DNA from: Methanobrevibacter millerae
GTDB lineage: Archaea; Methanobacteriota; Methanobacteria; Methanobacteriales; Methanobacteriaceae
Reading direction: 5' to 3'
Assembly (NCBI RefSeq): GCF_900103415.1
Contig: NZ_FMXB01000018.1
Coordinates: forward strand, 1 to 60,055
Length of the DNA stretch: 60,055 bases
The notes below the pieces were generated by a model. That model saw nothing but the letters and a program-made list of their open reading frames with translations. It did not search any database and was not told the DNA's origin. Position 1 is the stretch's first letter; the number at the start of each line of letters is the position of its first letter. Shown here piece after piece: positions 8,681-19,900 of this stretch. The translations under genes were made by a program, and so were the position numbers.

Positions 8681-9352
8681 ATGGATGCAAAGCTCTTTTC
8701 TCAGGCATTAACGAAATTTCTTTTCGGATTGATAATAATTGCTTTGCTGCTCTTTATTCCTGCAGGGACTTTAAATTATCCTAATGCGTGGCTATTTTTA
8801 GCGTTATTGTTTATTCCCATGTTTGTTGCGGGAATTGTAATGTATATAAAATCCCCGGAATTATTGGAAAGAAGGCTGAACGCCAAGGAAGAGGAAAATG
8901 AACAGAAAACTGTACTTTTGGCAAGTGCAGTAATGTTTGCATTGGCTTTCATCATCGCTGGGCTGAATTTCAGATTTGGATGGTTTAAGTTATCATCAAT
9001 TGTTGTTGTAATTGCTTCAGTAATCTTTTTAGTAAGTTATGCAATGTATGCTGAAGTGTTAAGGGAAAATATGTACCTTTCACGCACAGTTGAAGTAAGC
9101 GAAAATCAGAATGTGGTTGACAGCGGATTATATGGTGTTGTCCGTCATCCGATGTACACTTCCACGATATTTCTCTTTTTGTCAATGCCTCTGGTATTGG
9201 ATTCATTCTTTTCATTTATAATCATGCTTATTTATCCGATAATAATCATTTTCAGGATAAAAAATGAGGAAAAGCTATTGGAAAGGGAACTGGATGGCTA
9301 CAGTGAATATAAGAAAAAGGTAAGGTATAGGATTATACCGTTTATATTTTAA
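8681..9352 (+). CDS. Isoprenylcysteine carboxyl methyltransferase-like membrane methyltransferase
   Basis: A 223-residue membrane protein with about five hydrophobic segments. The C-terminal part has the family signature: GVVRHPMYTSTI, then NEEKLLERELDGYSEYKK and a short basic tail. These residues form the S-adenosylmethionine site in ICMT and phospholipid methyltransferase relatives. The methylated substrate is unknown; a lipid or prenylated small molecule is the usual guess. Its 3' end overlaps the convergent gene at 9342 by 11 bases. Confidence 0.85.
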   Translation: MDAKLFSQALTKFLFGLIIIALLLFIPAGTLNYPNAWLFLALLFIPMFVAGIVMYIKSPELLERRLNAKEEENEQKTVLLASAVMFALAFIIAGLNFRFGWFKLSSIVVVIASVIFLVSYAMYAEVLRENMYLSRTVEVSENQNVVDSGLYGVVRHPMYTSTIFLFLSMPLVLDSFFSFIIMLIYPIIIIFRIKNEEKLLERELDGYSEYKKKVRYRIIPFIF

Positions 9353-9722
9353 TTTCTTGAATGTTTTCTAACTCTCTTTTAATTATTTTTACACATTCTT
9401 CAGCTTCATCATCTAGTCTAAAGGGGTCAGTAGCGCAAATGTTGTGGCTTTTCAAAACATCACTAGCATTAATGGTTTTAGCTACATTAATGCCTTTATT
9501 TTCTAAAATAGTATTTACACATTTATTTCCACATCCGTTAATGGCAATTATGGGGTATTTTTTAAGCATCGGTGTGTTTTTGTTTTCAATATCTGCAGAT
9601 GTAGAGCCCATGCAAAGGGATATTGCATTTTCATTTTCTTTTTTAAAATCGCCGACTGCAACACGGCATACCAGTCCGTTGGGACTCATGCCATTGCAGG
9701 GGGCTAGAGCATATTTTTTCAT
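9342..9722 (-). CDS. DGC-domain putative zinc-binding protein
   Basis: A 126-residue protein with conserved cysteines in the order expected for DGC-domain proteins: LAPCNGMSPNG near the start, ISLCMGS, and INGCGNKC in the middle. They probably bind zinc. I prefer ATG 9722 (MKKYALAPCNG) to the upstream in-frame ATG at 9731, because family members usually start at this point. It lies just after the C_GCAxxG_C_C gene in the same direction. Function in methanogens is unknown. Confidence 0.8.
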   Translation of the reverse strand: MKKYALAPCNGMSPNGLVCRVAVGDFKKENENAISLCMGSTSADIENKNTPMLKKYPIIAINGCGNKCVNTILENKGINVAKTINASDVLKSHNICATDPFRLDDEAEECVKIIKRELENIQEIKI

Positions 9723-9736
9723 GATAATCATTATAT

Positions 9737-10174
9737 TTATTCTTTAATCATTTCTTCAACAATTGATGTTGCGGATTCAACCATTTTAGGACATACTTCC
9801 GTAAAAAGATTATTCTCTGCAGCATATTTTATTCCCTCTTCAGTTTTCAAATCACAACCCAATATTTCATTGCAGATATAGGAACCATTTATTGATTCGA
9901 ATTTTTCCAGGAATTCCACGCAAAGTTCGTCTGATTTGAGTTTGCTTTTCCTATCATTAATTTCACACTGTCCGTATTTCAAACCTAAAACCATTAATGC
10001 ACCTGTACAAGCTCCACAAACTTCACCTTTTCGCATTCCACTACCAAAGCACCCTCCAATTTTAAGAGCTTGTTTTTCATCAAGTCCCAATTCCTGAGAA
10101 AAACTAGCAAAAACTGATTGAGCACAGTTGAATTTTGATTCAAATAATTTCAGTGATTTTTCTATATGATTCAT
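9737..10174 (-). CDS. C_GCAxxG_C_C family redox/cysteine-motif protein
   Basis: A 145-residue protein matching the C_GCAxxG_C_C family pattern: FNCAQSVF near the start, the GGCFGSGM and CGACTGALM block in the middle, then cysteines in LCVEF, YICNEILGCD and EVCPK. The family is thought to bind a metal or iron-sulfur cluster and often sits near transport or redox genes. It is upstream of and probably co-transcribed with the DGC-domain gene, another cysteine-rich protein of unknown role. Confidence 0.85.
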   Translation of the reverse strand: MNHIEKSLKLFESKFNCAQSVFASFSQELGLDEKQALKIGGCFGSGMRKGEVCGACTGALMVLGLKYGQCEINDRKSKLKSDELCVEFLEKFESINGSYICNEILGCDLKTEEGIKYAAENNLFTEVCPKMVESATSIVEEMIKE

Positions 10175-10221
10175 TATTTCTCCTCCTAATAGATTAATCT
10201 TTCATTCGGTATAAACATTAG

Positions 10222-10956
10222 CTATAATTTGGCGATTAACGTTCCGTAATCGCCGTTTTTAATGCCTTCATAGACATAGTCAAAGGATTTAATGCATGAC
10301 GTCTTAATGTCGTTTCCTTTCTCCAGATAAGCCACGATGGCAGATGACAGATTGCATCCCGTGCCGTGGAGATTATCACTTTCTAGAAGTTCCTGCTTTT
10401 CTATTGTGATTTCACCGTCAATTCTCATAGTATTAATGCCGTCCAGGTGTCCTCCGGTTATCAGTGAATTGCACGGTATTTTCTCGGTTGCCATAACTGC
10501 ATCTTCCTTTGAGCTGATTTTCAAGCCTGTCAGCTTTTCGGCTTCTTCAACGTTAGGTGTGGTCAGAATGGATTTTGGAAGCAAGTATTTATTCAATGCA
10601 TTGGCTAAATTATCTTTTGTCAAGTCTCCTCCTGATGTTGCAACCATTACTGGATCGACAACGGCCTTTAAATCGTATTCATCTATCTTTTCAGAGATTA
10701 ATTTGATGATTTGCTTGGAGTAGAGCATTCCCGTCTTGACATATGTAACGTCATAGGCATCCAATACGGCATCAATCTGCTCGCAGACATGCTCTTCATT
10801 AACGGGACTTATTGAAAACACTTTGTTAGGATTTTGTGCCGTTAATGCGGTTATTATGCCGCATCCGTAAACGCCAAGGGCCTGAAAGGTTTTGATGTCT
10901 GCAAAGACTCCTGCTCCGGCTGAAGGGTCAACGCCCGCAATTGACATTACAACCAT
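10222..10956 (-). CDS. thiD: Hydroxymethylpyrimidine/phosphomethylpyrimidine kinase
   Basis: A 244-residue ribokinase-fold enzyme that phosphorylates HMP and HMP-phosphate in thiamine synthesis. It shows the SIAGVDPSAGAG start motif, the VKTGML and VDPVMV core, and the anion-hole motif LHGTGCNLSSAI near the C-terminus. It follows cofC by 3 bases with GAGG ahead of the ATG, so the two are probably co-translated. It lacks the C-terminal ThiN domain often fused in archaea. Confidence 0.95.
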   Translation of the reverse strand: MVVMSIAGVDPSAGAGVFADIKTFQALGVYGCGIITALTAQNPNKVFSISPVNEEHVCEQIDAVLDAYDVTYVKTGMLYSKQIIKLISEKIDEYDLKAVVDPVMVATSGGDLTKDNLANALNKYLLPKSILTTPNVEEAEKLTGLKISSKEDAVMATEKIPCNSLITGGHLDGINTMRIDGEITIEKQELLESDNLHGTGCNLSSAIVAYLEKGNDIKTSCIKSFDYVYEGIKNGDYGTLIAKL

Positions 10957-10959
10957 GAT

Positions 10960-11631
10960 TTAGCCTCTTGTAACTTCCAGCCGTTCGCTTCCACGAGAAG
11001 GCTCAACGGTAACCTTCAGTTCCTTTAGATACTTTCTGGTGTGGGTTTTCTCTCCGTGAATCATAATTTCCCCTAAATCTTCAGCGGTATTGACGTCCAG
11101 TGCCATAAAGAAGGAATCGTGAACCTGAGGATTCAACTTTTTCCTTTCGGCAGCGGTAACGTGTTCCTTGTAGCTGAAGCCTTCGAATCTTGTGCGTATT
11201 GCCAATGGCTTCATTATAATCATGTTTGTTCCACCGCCCTTTGACGGAACTATGATAAAGTCAAGGCTTTTGGAAGCGTCAATGAGCATCTGAACGTTTG
11301 TCTTTCCTATTAACGGCACGTCTGAAGGGACAATAATGATTTTTCTTGCCTTTCCCCTGCAGTATTTCATTGCCTGTGTTAATGCCTTGTTCAGATTGGA
11401 GTTTTCCTCTTCCAAAATGGTATCCAGGTTCAGCTTTTCAGCGTAGCTTAATACCTCTTCGTCCCTGCTTATGATGAATATCCTGTCAACATGCTTTTTT
11501 AGGGTGTCAGTAACGTCATGAAGCATTGCTTTTAGAAGCTTTTCCCGTTCCTCTTCCGTTAAAAATGGAGATAATCGGGTTTTTGCATTTTTAAATTTGC
11601 TGACAGGTATTATTGCGTAAATGTCATCCAT
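10960..11631 (-). CDS. cofC: 2-phospho-L-lactate guanylyltransferase (coenzyme F420 biosynthesis)
   Basis: A 223-residue nucleotidyltransferase that activates 2-phospholactate (or phosphoenolpyruvate) with GTP to begin F420 assembly. It shows the PVSKFKNAKTRL nucleotide-binding start, VPSDVPLIG in the core, and the KGGGTNMI segment typical of CofC. F420 is the hydride carrier of methanogenesis. It sits between proS and thiD in one tightly packed operon. Confidence 0.95.
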   Translation of the reverse strand: MDDIYAIIPVSKFKNAKTRLSPFLTEEEREKLLKAMLHDVTDTLKKHVDRIFIISRDEEVLSYAEKLNLDTILEEENSNLNKALTQAMKYCRGKARKIIIVPSDVPLIGKTNVQMLIDASKSLDFIIVPSKGGGTNMIIMKPLAIRTRFEGFSYKEHVTAAERKKLNPQVHDSFFMALDVNTAEDLGEIMIHGEKTHTRKYLKELKVTVEPSRGSERLEVTRG

Positions 11632-11640
11632 TTAAATCAC

Positions 11641-13047
11641 TTAGTATGTTTTGGCAATTAATGCAAGGTATTTGGCATCATCTCCGCTGAGTATGCATTT
11701 GGCGCCTTCTTCAGCGTCCTCATGAATTCCCAGTATGTCATAGCCGGTCTTTTCCTCGATTTCTTTTCCGCATTCGTCGTCACCGCACCAGTTGAACGCA
11801 ACGACGTTTCCGGCTTCAATCAATTCAGCTATTTCGTTAATGTCTTCTGTAAACTTGACATGTTCTTTCTGGAAGTCCCAGGCACTCTTTTTAAGGTTTT
11901 CATAGCTTTTATCAAGCAAGTCCTTGACGTTATCAACCAGATTATCATCTAAAGTTAATTCGATTTTTTCTCCTTCGTCACGCCTCATGGCTATTGTGAT
12001 GTTGTTTTCCAAGTCTCTCGGTCCGATTTCCAGTTTCAACGGTGTTCCTTTTAATTCCCAGTCAAAGAACTTTTTACCCGGTCTTATGTCCCTGTCATCG
12101 ATGTTGACGCGCAATCCTGCATTTTCCAAATCCTCTTTGATTTCCAGACACTTTGCCATTACTTCCTCTTTTCCTTTTTTAAACAGGATTGGAATTATCG
12201 TGACTTGGTTCGGTGAAACTAGCGGTGGAAGCCTTAATCCTTTTTCATCACCATGAATTCCAATTATTGAAGCTACTACGCGGTCGGACAATCCTGCGCA
12301 GGTCTGATAAATGTATTTGTGCTCTCCGTCCTTATCTTCAAAGGTAATGTCAAATGTCTTTGCAAAAGTCTGGCCCAGATTGTGTATAGTACCGATTTGA
12401 AGGGTTTTTCCGTCAGGCATTATCGTATCAAAGGCCATTGTATAGTCAGCGCCGGGGAAAGTGTCCCATGAAGGCCTTTTGGAAATCATGTATGGAATTC
12501 CAAAGCTGTCTAAGAATTCCTTATAGATTTCAATGAAGTCCTGAATCTGTTCGTCGGACTCTCCCTTTGTTGCGTGGGCGGTATGCGCTTCCTTGAACGT
12601 TGTTATTTCACGCACACGGATTAATGGTCTGGTGTGCTTTGTTTCGTATCTGAAAGTGTTTACTACCTGATAATACTTAATCGGCAGGTCAATGTGTGAT
12701 CTTATCCATAAAGCGTACATCGGATATATTGCGGTTTCACTGGTAGGCCTTAAGGCCAGTTTTTCATTCAAATCGTTTTTACCGCCTTTTGTAACCCAGT
12801 ACACTTCTTCTTCAAATCCTTTAACGTGTTCTCCTTCCTTTGCAAGTTCGCTTTCAGGCACAAGCAAAGGGAAGAGGACTTCCTCATGGTCCTTATCCAG
12901 AAGCTCCTTGATTCGCTCAAGCATATATTTTCTTATTTTAAATCCGTATGGCATCCAGATTGCCATTCCCTTGATTGGATATCTTGAATCAGTTATATTC
13001 GCTTGTTCTAAAATGTCATGAAACCATTCACTAAAATTTTCCACCAT
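11641..13047 (-). CDS. proS: Proline--tRNA ligase, archaeal type
   Basis: A 468-residue class II synthetase of the archaeal/eukaryotic type. The order is a catalytic core ([16 protein letters not shown], then a motif-2 arginine in [11 protein letters not shown] and GLRLPP), an anticodon-binding domain near residues 280-380, and a zinc-type C-terminal domain (NWCGDDECG and AKCILSG). Length fits the family. It is the first gene of the proS-cofC-thiD operon and diverges from egsA across a 128-base promoter region. Confidence 0.97.
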   Translation of the reverse strand: MVENFSEWFHDILEQANITDSRYPIKGMAIWMPYGFKIRKYMLERIKELLDKDHEEVLFPLLVPESELAKEGEHVKGFEEEVYWVTKGGKNDLNEKLALRPTSETAIYPMYALWIRSHIDLPIKYYQVVNTFRYETKHTRPLIRVREITTFKEAHTAHATKGESDEQIQDFIEIYKEFLDSFGIPYMISKRPSWDTFPGADYTMAFDTIMPDGKTLQIGTIHNLGQTFAKTFDITFEDKDGEHKYIYQTCAGLSDRVVASIIGIHGDEKGLRLPPLVSPNQVTIIPILFKKGKEEVMAKCLEIKEDLENAGLRVNIDDRDIRPGKKFFDWELKGTPLKLEIGPRDLENNITIAMRRDEGEKIELTLDDNLVDNVKDLLDKSYENLKKSAWDFQKEHVKFTEDINEIAELIEAGNVVAFNWCGDDECGKEIEEKTGYDILGIHEDAEEGAKCILSGDDAKYLALIAKTY

Positions 13048-13175
13048 ATCACCTAATTTAAATTTTCAATATAAGTTAATATTTGATTTTAATGTTATAT
13101 AAAATTAAAAAGAAAGATTTTTAATATACACTTTCCATATATAAAAATGTATATTATTTTTTCGGGAGAATTTTC

Positions 13176-14219
13176 ATGAATCATAGGAAAATACAGATGC
13201 CTCGTGAAGTTTATATCGGTCCGGATGTCATTCATGAGACAGCGGAAATTTTTGAAAGCCTTCATTTGTCAAAAAAGGCTTTGATAATCACCGGTCATCA
13301 CACATACGATGCCGGGGCAAAATACGTAATTGAAAACCTTGAAGAAAACGACTATGAAGTCGATTTGAAAATAATCGATGATGCCACATACGAAAACGTT
13401 GATGAAGTTGAAGAGCACATTGACTGTGATACCCTCGTCGTCGGAGTAGGTGGAGGAAAGGTAATTGACGTTGCAAAGTACGCCTCATTCAACAAGGACG
13501 TTTATTTTGTTTCTATGCCGACTGCGGCTTCACACGACGGTATTGTATCTCCTTTAGCTTCAATTAAAAATCCCAACAGGTCAACTTCCGTTAAGGCAAA
13601 TGCTCCTATAGCGCTTATCGGTGACAGCAACATCATTGCCGATTCACCGTTCAGGCTTTTGTCTGCAGGATGCGCCGATTTGATATCCAATTTCACTGCC
13701 GTTAAGGACTGGCAGCTTGCTCATAGATTGAAATTCGTTGAGTACAGCGAATCAGCGGCTTCACTTTCAATAATGTCTGCCAAGCTGATTACCAACAACA
13801 TCGAAAACATCAAGCCTGGTCTTGAGGAAAGCGCCCGAATTGTCATGAAGTCACTTTTCAGCAGCGGAACGGCAATCAGCATTGCGGGCTCAAGCAGGCC
13901 GGCCAGCGGATCAGAGCATATGTTCTCACACGCTCTTGACAAGATTCTTGATAAGCCTAAGCTTCACGGCGAGCAGTGTGGTGTTGGATCAATACTGATG
14001 ATGGCCCTTTACGGAGCGGACTGGAAATTCATAAGGGATTGTCTGAAGGCTGTTGGTGCACCAATTAATGCCAAGCAGTTGGGCATCAGCGATGATGACG
14101 TGATTGAAGCGCTGGTAATGGCAAATGAAATAAGGCCTGATAGATACACGATTTTAGGAGATAATGGAATTTCTAAAGATGCAGCTTATGAATTGGCTCA
14201 TAATACAGAGGTGATTTAG
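13176..14219 (+). CDS. egsA: sn-Glycerol-1-phosphate dehydrogenase [NAD(P)+]
   Basis: A 347-residue dehydrogenase that reduces dihydroxyacetone phosphate to sn-glycerol-1-phosphate, the backbone of archaeal membrane lipids. The NAD-binding loop GVGGGKVIDVAKY lies near residue 90. Zinc ligands are visible as the aspartate in GCADLIS and the histidines in SEHMFSHALD and KLHGEQCG. It is followed directly (no gap) by the UPF0179 gene and then rpiA. Confidence 0.96.
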   Translation: MNHRKIQMPREVYIGPDVIHETAEIFESLHLSKKALIITGHHTYDAGAKYVIENLEENDYEVDLKIIDDATYENVDEVEEHIDCDTLVVGVGGGKVIDVAKYASFNKDVYFVSMPTAASHDGIVSPLASIKNPNRSTSVKANAPIALIGDSNIIADSPFRLLSAGCADLISNFTAVKDWQLAHRLKFVEYSESAASLSIMSAKLITNNIENIKPGLEESARIVMKSLFSSGTAISIAGSSRPASGSEHMFSHALDKILDKPKLHGEQCGVGSILMMALYGADWKFIRDCLKAVGAPINAKQLGISDDDVIEALVMANEIRPDRYTILGDNGISKDAAYELAHNTEVI

Positions 14220-14657
14220 ATGATTACTTTAATTGGTAAGGATTTGGCTAAAAAAGGTATGGAATTTGTCTATTTCGGTCCGGCTGACGAATGCGACGAC
14301 TGCAGATTCAAGTCATCATGTGTCGGCAGTCTGGAGGAAAATAGAAAATATGTAATTACTGACGTTAAAGACAATGAGCAGAAATGTCCGATACACTCCG
14401 AAAATGCTGTAATTCCAGTTGAAGTTGAAAGAGCCGAAATCGACATATTGACAACTTCTAAAAACATTTTTGAAGGCTCAACATTTACATATAATGCTCC
14501 CGGATGTGATGAAAATTGTGAATTCCATGATTTATGTTTCCCGGACGGTTTGATTGAAAATGACAAATGCATCGTTCTTACAAATCACGGCAAGCATAAG
14601 GGTGAATGCAAGAAGGGTCTCAGACTCAATAAGCTTACTTTAGGGTTTGTTATTTAG
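14220..14657 (+). CDS. UPF0179 family cysteine-rich protein
   Basis: A 145-residue archaeal protein with paired cysteines: ADECDDCRFKSSC at the start, then CPIH, GCDENCEFHDLC and GECKKG. The pattern suggests zinc or an iron-sulfur cluster. UPF0179 is conserved in Euryarchaeota without known function. Start ATG 14220 directly follows the egsA stop codon, so translational coupling is likely. Confidence 0.9.
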   Translation: MITLIGKDLAKKGMEFVYFGPADECDDCRFKSSCVGSLEENRKYVITDVKDNEQKCPIHSENAVIPVEVERAEIDILTTSKNIFEGSTFTYNAPGCDENCEFHDLCFPDGLIENDKCIVLTNHGKHKGECKKGLRLNKLTLGFVI

Positions 14658-14666
14658 GTGTTGATT

Positions 14667-15353
14667 ATGAAAACTGCTAGTAAAAATGATTCTGCTAAGA
14701 AAAATGCCGGATATAAGGCTGCCGAATATGTTGAAGATGGAATGGTTTTAGGATTGGGAACCGGTTCCACTACACATTACTTCATTGAAAAGGTTGGCAT
14801 GAAGATGGCTGAAGAAGGAATTAAGGTACAAGGAATTCCAACTTCATTCCAGTCATTATTGCTTGCCAAAAAATGGAACATTCCAATAACCACTCTAGAG
14901 GAAAATGACGTTGACCTATCTGTTGACGGAGCCGATGAGGTTGACGGTGACTTTAATCTGATTAAAGGCGGCGGAGCGGCACATACTAAAGAAAAGATTG
15001 TGGATTATGCTGCAGAAAAGTTCATAGTAATCGTTGACGAATCCAAGGTAGTTGAAAAATTGGGTACTTTTCCAGTTCCTGTTGAAGTCATTCCCGACGC
15101 ATCACGCATTGTAATCCAGACCCTTGAGGATATGGGAGCTGAATGTGAAATCAGAATGGCTCAAAGAAAGGACGGCCCTGTAATAACAGACAACGGCAAT
15201 TTTGTAATCGATGCGAAATTTGCTGAAATAGCAAGTCCTCAGCACTTGGAAATTGACTTGAATTCAATTCCTGGCGTTGTGGAAAACGGAATATTTTCAC
15301 AGATGGTGGATAAGGTTATTGTCGGAACTTCCGATGGTACAAAGGAATTATAA
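14667..15353 (+). CDS. rpiA: Ribose-5-phosphate isomerase A
   Basis: A 228-residue enzyme interconverting ribose-5-phosphate and ribulose-5-phosphate. Motifs are [13 protein letters not shown] near residue 30 and [19 protein letters not shown] near 90-105, which hold substrate-binding and catalytic residues. A GTG at 14658 is in frame, but AGGTG at 14656-14660 is the ribosome binding site for ATG 14667. It is third in the egsA cluster, and its stop overlaps a convergent gene by 6 bases. Confidence 0.96.
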   Translation: MKTASKNDSAKKNAGYKAAEYVEDGMVLGLGTGSTTHYFIEKVGMKMAEEGIKVQGIPTSFQSLLLAKKWNIPITTLEENDVDLSVDGADEVDGDFNLIKGGGAAHTKEKIVDYAAEKFIVIVDESKVVEKLGTFPVPVEVIPDASRIVIQTLEDMGAECEIRMAQRKDGPVITDNGNFVIDAKFAEIASPQHLEIDLNSIPGVVENGIFSQMVDKVIVGTSDGTKEL

Positions 15354-16805
15354 GCTAATATTTCTTTTAATTTCCTCTTTTATTTCTTCTATTTCTTCGT
15401 CATCGTATTTATCTAAAAATTTTAGGCAGATTTCTTCTTTGTTTAAATCACTGTTTTTCCAGAAGAAATCCTCGAATTTACTGTAGTCAACAATATCCAT
15501 ATGATACTTTTCGTAATAGTGCAATGGATGATTGTTTAAAAAGTCAATGCCTTCCTGGGTAATGTTTTCGCTGTTAATGTAGTTATTGTCATTTAAATAT
15601 TTTTTTAGCCTTTTTTGAGTGATGTTATAATTGCTTTCGCACATGAACATGGCATATTCGAACTCTATCTTTTCATAAATCATCTTTAAAAACTTGTATG
15701 CAATGTACCTGATATCCTCATTGGGATAGATTTCATCGCTGAACTGATTAATGGAGCTGATTAGATTATTTTCAACCTCATCGGGATTATAGTTCAGGTT
15801 TATCCCGCAGTAATGGCAGTATTTGTCATGGCTGTCAATCGGCATGTCGCAGTATGGACATTTCTCGTCATGGGTGATTAATCTGGCTTCTTCAGGAATA
15901 TTGAATAGATAGGCCAATCTGATTAATAATGATTCGTTAACTATCATTCCGGCTTCATATTCCTCTTTTATCTGATCCCTAATCTTTAATGCATCGGAAT
16001 AGGTGACGTGAGCGTCGTCAATCAGCGTTTCTATATAGTGTGACAGTTCGTCGTCGCTTCCGATGACTTCCTCTAATGTTAATGTTTTCAATGGAAGCTT
16101 TTCCTCCAAATTAACCAGCGTATCAAGGATTTCACTGTCATTATTGATGAATAACTCCTTTATTCTTTTGAAATAATTATCATTAATTTCTGATCTCTTT
16201 TCCATGCAGTCGTATCGTATGATGTCATCGTTTAGAGCTAAACTGTATGCTATCAGGCATTTATCGACGTTCAGTAAATGTATGCTTGCGCAGATGTTCA
16301 AGTCATAGAAATGGGTTGAAAGCTCCTCTTCTGTTTCAATTTCCCTGTTTGCGATTACATGCTCTCCGGGAACTACGAATTCAATGGCGCTTGCCACAAT
16401 ATTTTCATTAATCATTTCCGCATAGCCGTATTTGATTAAAAGCTCCACAACGAATCGTGTCGGCTCCATGATGCTTGGCTTGTTGTGTTCGCTCATTGTT
16501 TTTCTGAGTTCTTCCAGAAAGAGTCCGTTTCCCCGGAATTCCGGAAGTATGTAGATGTTGTTTAAGGCTGCGGTCATGAATTCCCTTGAAAAGTCATAGG
16601 AGCAGAAGCCCACAACCTTGCAGTCAAAGACCATTTCCTTGAACAGGTTGCACTTTTCGTTTTTAAGGATGAAATTCTCCTTTTTCATTGAATCAAGAAT
16701 ATAAGAATAATTATCCTGTAAAAGTGGTGTTATTTCTATTGTGCTTTCGGTCAGGTATACCTTTTGCGTATTGTTTTCCCGTTTAAGATAATTGATGGTT
16801 GCCAT
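15348..16805 (-). CDS. GNAT-like acetyltransferase domain protein with central zinc ribbon
   Basis: A 485-residue protein. Residues 25-115 look like a GNAT acetyltransferase: a strand pattern and the acetyl-CoA loop ([15 protein letters not shown]). The middle is helical and acidic. Near residue 325 there is a double zinc knuckle ([19 protein letters not shown]). The C-terminal part is helical and highly charged. Start ATG 16805 has GTGAT four bases upstream; a TTG at 16823 is less likely. Substrate unknown. The GNAT match is moderate; the zinc ribbon is clear. Confidence 0.75.
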   Translation of the reverse strand: MATINYLKRENNTQKVYLTESTIEITPLLQDNYSYILDSMKKENFILKNEKCNLFKEMVFDCKVVGFCSYDFSREFMTAALNNIYILPEFRGNGLFLEELRKTMSEHNKPSIMEPTRFVVELLIKYGYAEMINENIVASAIEFVVPGEHVIANREIETEEELSTHFYDLNICASIHLLNVDKCLIAYSLALNDDIIRYDCMEKRSEINDNYFKRIKELFINNDSEILDTLVNLEEKLPLKTLTLEEVIGSDDELSHYIETLIDDAHVTYSDALKIRDQIKEEYEAGMIVNESLLIRLAYLFNIPEEARLITHDEKCPYCDMPIDSHDKYCHYCGINLNYNPDEVENNLISSINQFSDEIYPNEDIRYIAYKFLKMIYEKIEFEYAMFMCESNYNITQKRLKKYLNDNNYINSENITQEGIDFLNNHPLHYYEKYHMDIVDYSKFEDFFWKNSDLNKEEICLKFLDKYDDEEIEEIKEEIKRNISL

Positions 16806-16871
16806 AATATCACTTAATTTCAATTGATTAAATATTCGTGCTAAATTGTATTTAAATTATTCGGTTTATTG

Positions 16872-16887
16872 TTTAGTTTTGACTAAA
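16872..16887. promoter_or_regulatory. Possible TTTAG-N6-CTAAA palindrome upstream of the GNAT/zinc-ribbon gene
   Basis: TTTAGTTTTGACTAAA has 5-bp arms and resembles the sites before the P-type ATPase operon. It lies 67 bases upstream of the start at 16805. The match is short and the region is AT-rich, so it may be chance. Confidence 0.2.
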
Positions 16888-16984
16888 AATAGGCTTTAAA
16901 TTTAGCTGTTCCTAATAATAATCGGTTAAATTAGGTTTTTTAGGTATATAAAAAAATAAAAAAAGAAGTAAATGAATTAATCAT

Positions 16985-19900
16985 TTACTGTTCATTAATT
17001 TTGATGGTATTTGCGATGTTTGTTCCATTATAGCTGGAGGTTATAATGTATTCTCCAGGCATTAAATTAATGTTCAAACGGGCAGTACCGTTTACATCGG
17101 TTGTCCTTTGGTAGAATACGCCGTTGATGTTGAATTCAACGGTCTCGTTTGCATAAAGATTGCCCTGTCCATCAACCAAATTGGCTTTAAACTGTGTTCC
17201 GTCTTTGTAGGTCATAGTAACGTTTTCAGCGGATAATACTGGCAATACGGTAATGTTGTTTGCCACGTTACATTCCTTATACATTGCGGTGATTATGTAT
17301 TCGCCAGGCTGCAGGTTGATGTTTAATCTTGCAGTACCGTTTTCATTGGTTTTTCTTTCATACATTACACCGTTGATGTTGAAAGTAACGGTTTCGTTAG
17401 CGCCTACAGGGTTACCGTCGTCACCGATAAGGGTTACGTAGTATTGGGAATCGTTTTTGTAGTATTTTACCAAATCATTATTTTCAACGATGTTTGGAAG
17501 AACGGTAATGTTGTTGGTAGCCATTTCATCATTGACCGGGTTGATTGCGGTAATGATGTATTCGCCTTGAGGCAAGTTGATGTTTAATCTTGCTTTACCT
17601 TCGTTGCCGTTAATGTATCTTGTGTACATTACACCGTTGATGTTGAATTTTACAGCAGTTCCATTAGCCAATGGATTACCTTGGCCGTCAACGAATGTAG
17701 CGTAGTATTGGGTTCCGTTTCTGAATACCTTTACAACGTCGGTACCGCTGACAGTTGACAATACGGTAATTTTTGAGTTGATTTTGGCAGGATCGTAGGT
17801 TTCATTGCCGTCATAATAAACTACTACGTCATATTCTCCACTGTTTAAGTTAATGCTCATTTTGATGGTACCGTTTTCATCTGTTGTACGGGTATTGTTT
17901 ACTCCGTTAAGGGTTATGATAACGTTTTGGTTAGCTAATCCGGTTCCGTTAACGGTTAATGTGACAGCGAATTTGGTACCGTTTTTGTAATACATTTCAA
18001 TTTCAGGAGCTTCTAATTCAACAGCTTTGGTACTGTTTACTGTAATGAATGCCTGTTCGGTTTTTTTGCTTAATTTATCGTTTCCTGCAAAGTCCACAAG
18101 AACGAGGAATTCACCGTTTGGTAAAATCATGGTTACGGTTGCTGTTCCGTTTGCATCGGTAACTGCAGTGTAGACATCGCCGTTAACTGTGAAAGTCATG
18201 GTTTCATTTGCCTGTTCTTTACCGCCGTTGTCTTTTAGGATTGCGCTGTATTCAAATTCGGTGGTATTGGTGATTAAATCGCTTGCAATAATGGTTGCAG
18301 GAGCTAAGTATCCTCCGTCACTGTATACGCCCTGTACCTTTTCAGCATCCTGATATTGTGCGTCAGCAAATGCAATGAATGTTGCGAATGTTGGTGGGAA
18401 AGGTAAGGTGTCTAAGCGGTAGCTGTTTTCACCGATAGTTACGTTGTAGTATCCTCCACCTAATAATAATGCGATTCTGCTTCCGGTCATGGTGTTGTTG
18501 AATATGTATTCGTTTCCTGATCCGTATGCGGTAATTGATGCGATTTTAGCGTTTTGGATAGTGTTGTTGTAAACCATGTGTCCTTTGGAGTGCATAAGAT
18601 AAATTCCTTCTTTTGCTCCGTTTATTGTGTTGTTGAACACGATTACGTTAGGGCCGGTTCCGTGCCTTACGTCAATACCGTGATTTACTACATTGGTAAT
18701 TGTGTTGTTTGCAATGATGTTATTTGGACATCCGAAGTTAATCATACCGTTTGTGTACTGGTCGTGGATGTTGTTGTTTGTAATGACTGAATTACCTGAG
18801 TATTGGAGGAATAAACCGAATGAAGCGCCTTCAATGTCACATCCTGTAATAGTTAAGTTCTTGCTTTGGTCGGTAAAGATTCCTGCGGTTTTGTATTCTT
18901 CAGTGTTGGCGTTTACTTTAGTTGGATTGTATCCGGGGAATCTGCTGAGAATGTGCAAGTCAGAGATTACTGCGTTTGTATTGTTTAATGAGTATAATAC
19001 TGCATAGTAAACGACAGCATATCCGCCGTCAGCGCTTTGGTTTCTTACTTTTTCAGGAACGTTGGTAGCGTTAAGGGAATCATATCCGATTAAGGTTGCG
19101 CCGTTACCTAAAATTTTAATGTTTTTGTCAGTGTAAATACAGATGTCTTCGTAAACTGCATTTTCAGCGAATTTTAAGGTGTCTCCATCAGCCATTGAAT
19201 CGAGTATAGTTTGGATTTCGGTTGAGCTTGCGCCTTCAGGAACTTCATAGGTAGTGCCTGTTGGGGCTAAGATGGTGTCATAATCGACTGAAATGTCTTT
19301 AGGGGTTGGAATGTTTGTTTCGTTTGAGTATTCGCCAGGGTCAGTGTAAACACCGATGTCGTTAGTTGCACTTTGATAATCTGATTGTGCAGTTGCAACG
19401 TAATATACGAAAGTTGGAGGGAAAGGTAAATTATCCAGTTGGAAAGTATTTTCTCCAATTTCAATGTTGGAGTATCCTCCACCTAATAATACGCCGATTC
19501 TTGATTTTTTCATGGTGTTGCCATATATGCTAACATCTGATGAACCGTAACATGAAATGGAACTGATTGTACAGTTAATGAGAGTGTTTAATGTTGCGGT
19601 ATGGCCTTTGGAGTGCATAAGGTAAATACCTTCTTTTGAACCTATGACTGTGTTATTGATAACCTGTACGTTTGGTCCGGTTCCGTGCCTTACGTCAATA
19701 CCGTGATTAACGGCATTGATTACGGTGTTGTTTTCAACCAGGGTTCTTGGAGATCCGAAGTTTAAAAATCCGGTAGTTGCCTGGTTTTGAATCAGGTTGT
19801 TTGCGATAGTTCCGTCAGGGGAACTGGTCATGTAGATACCCCATGAAGAGCCTTCAATCGTGTTGTTGTCAATCAAGACGTTTTTAACCTGACCGATGTA

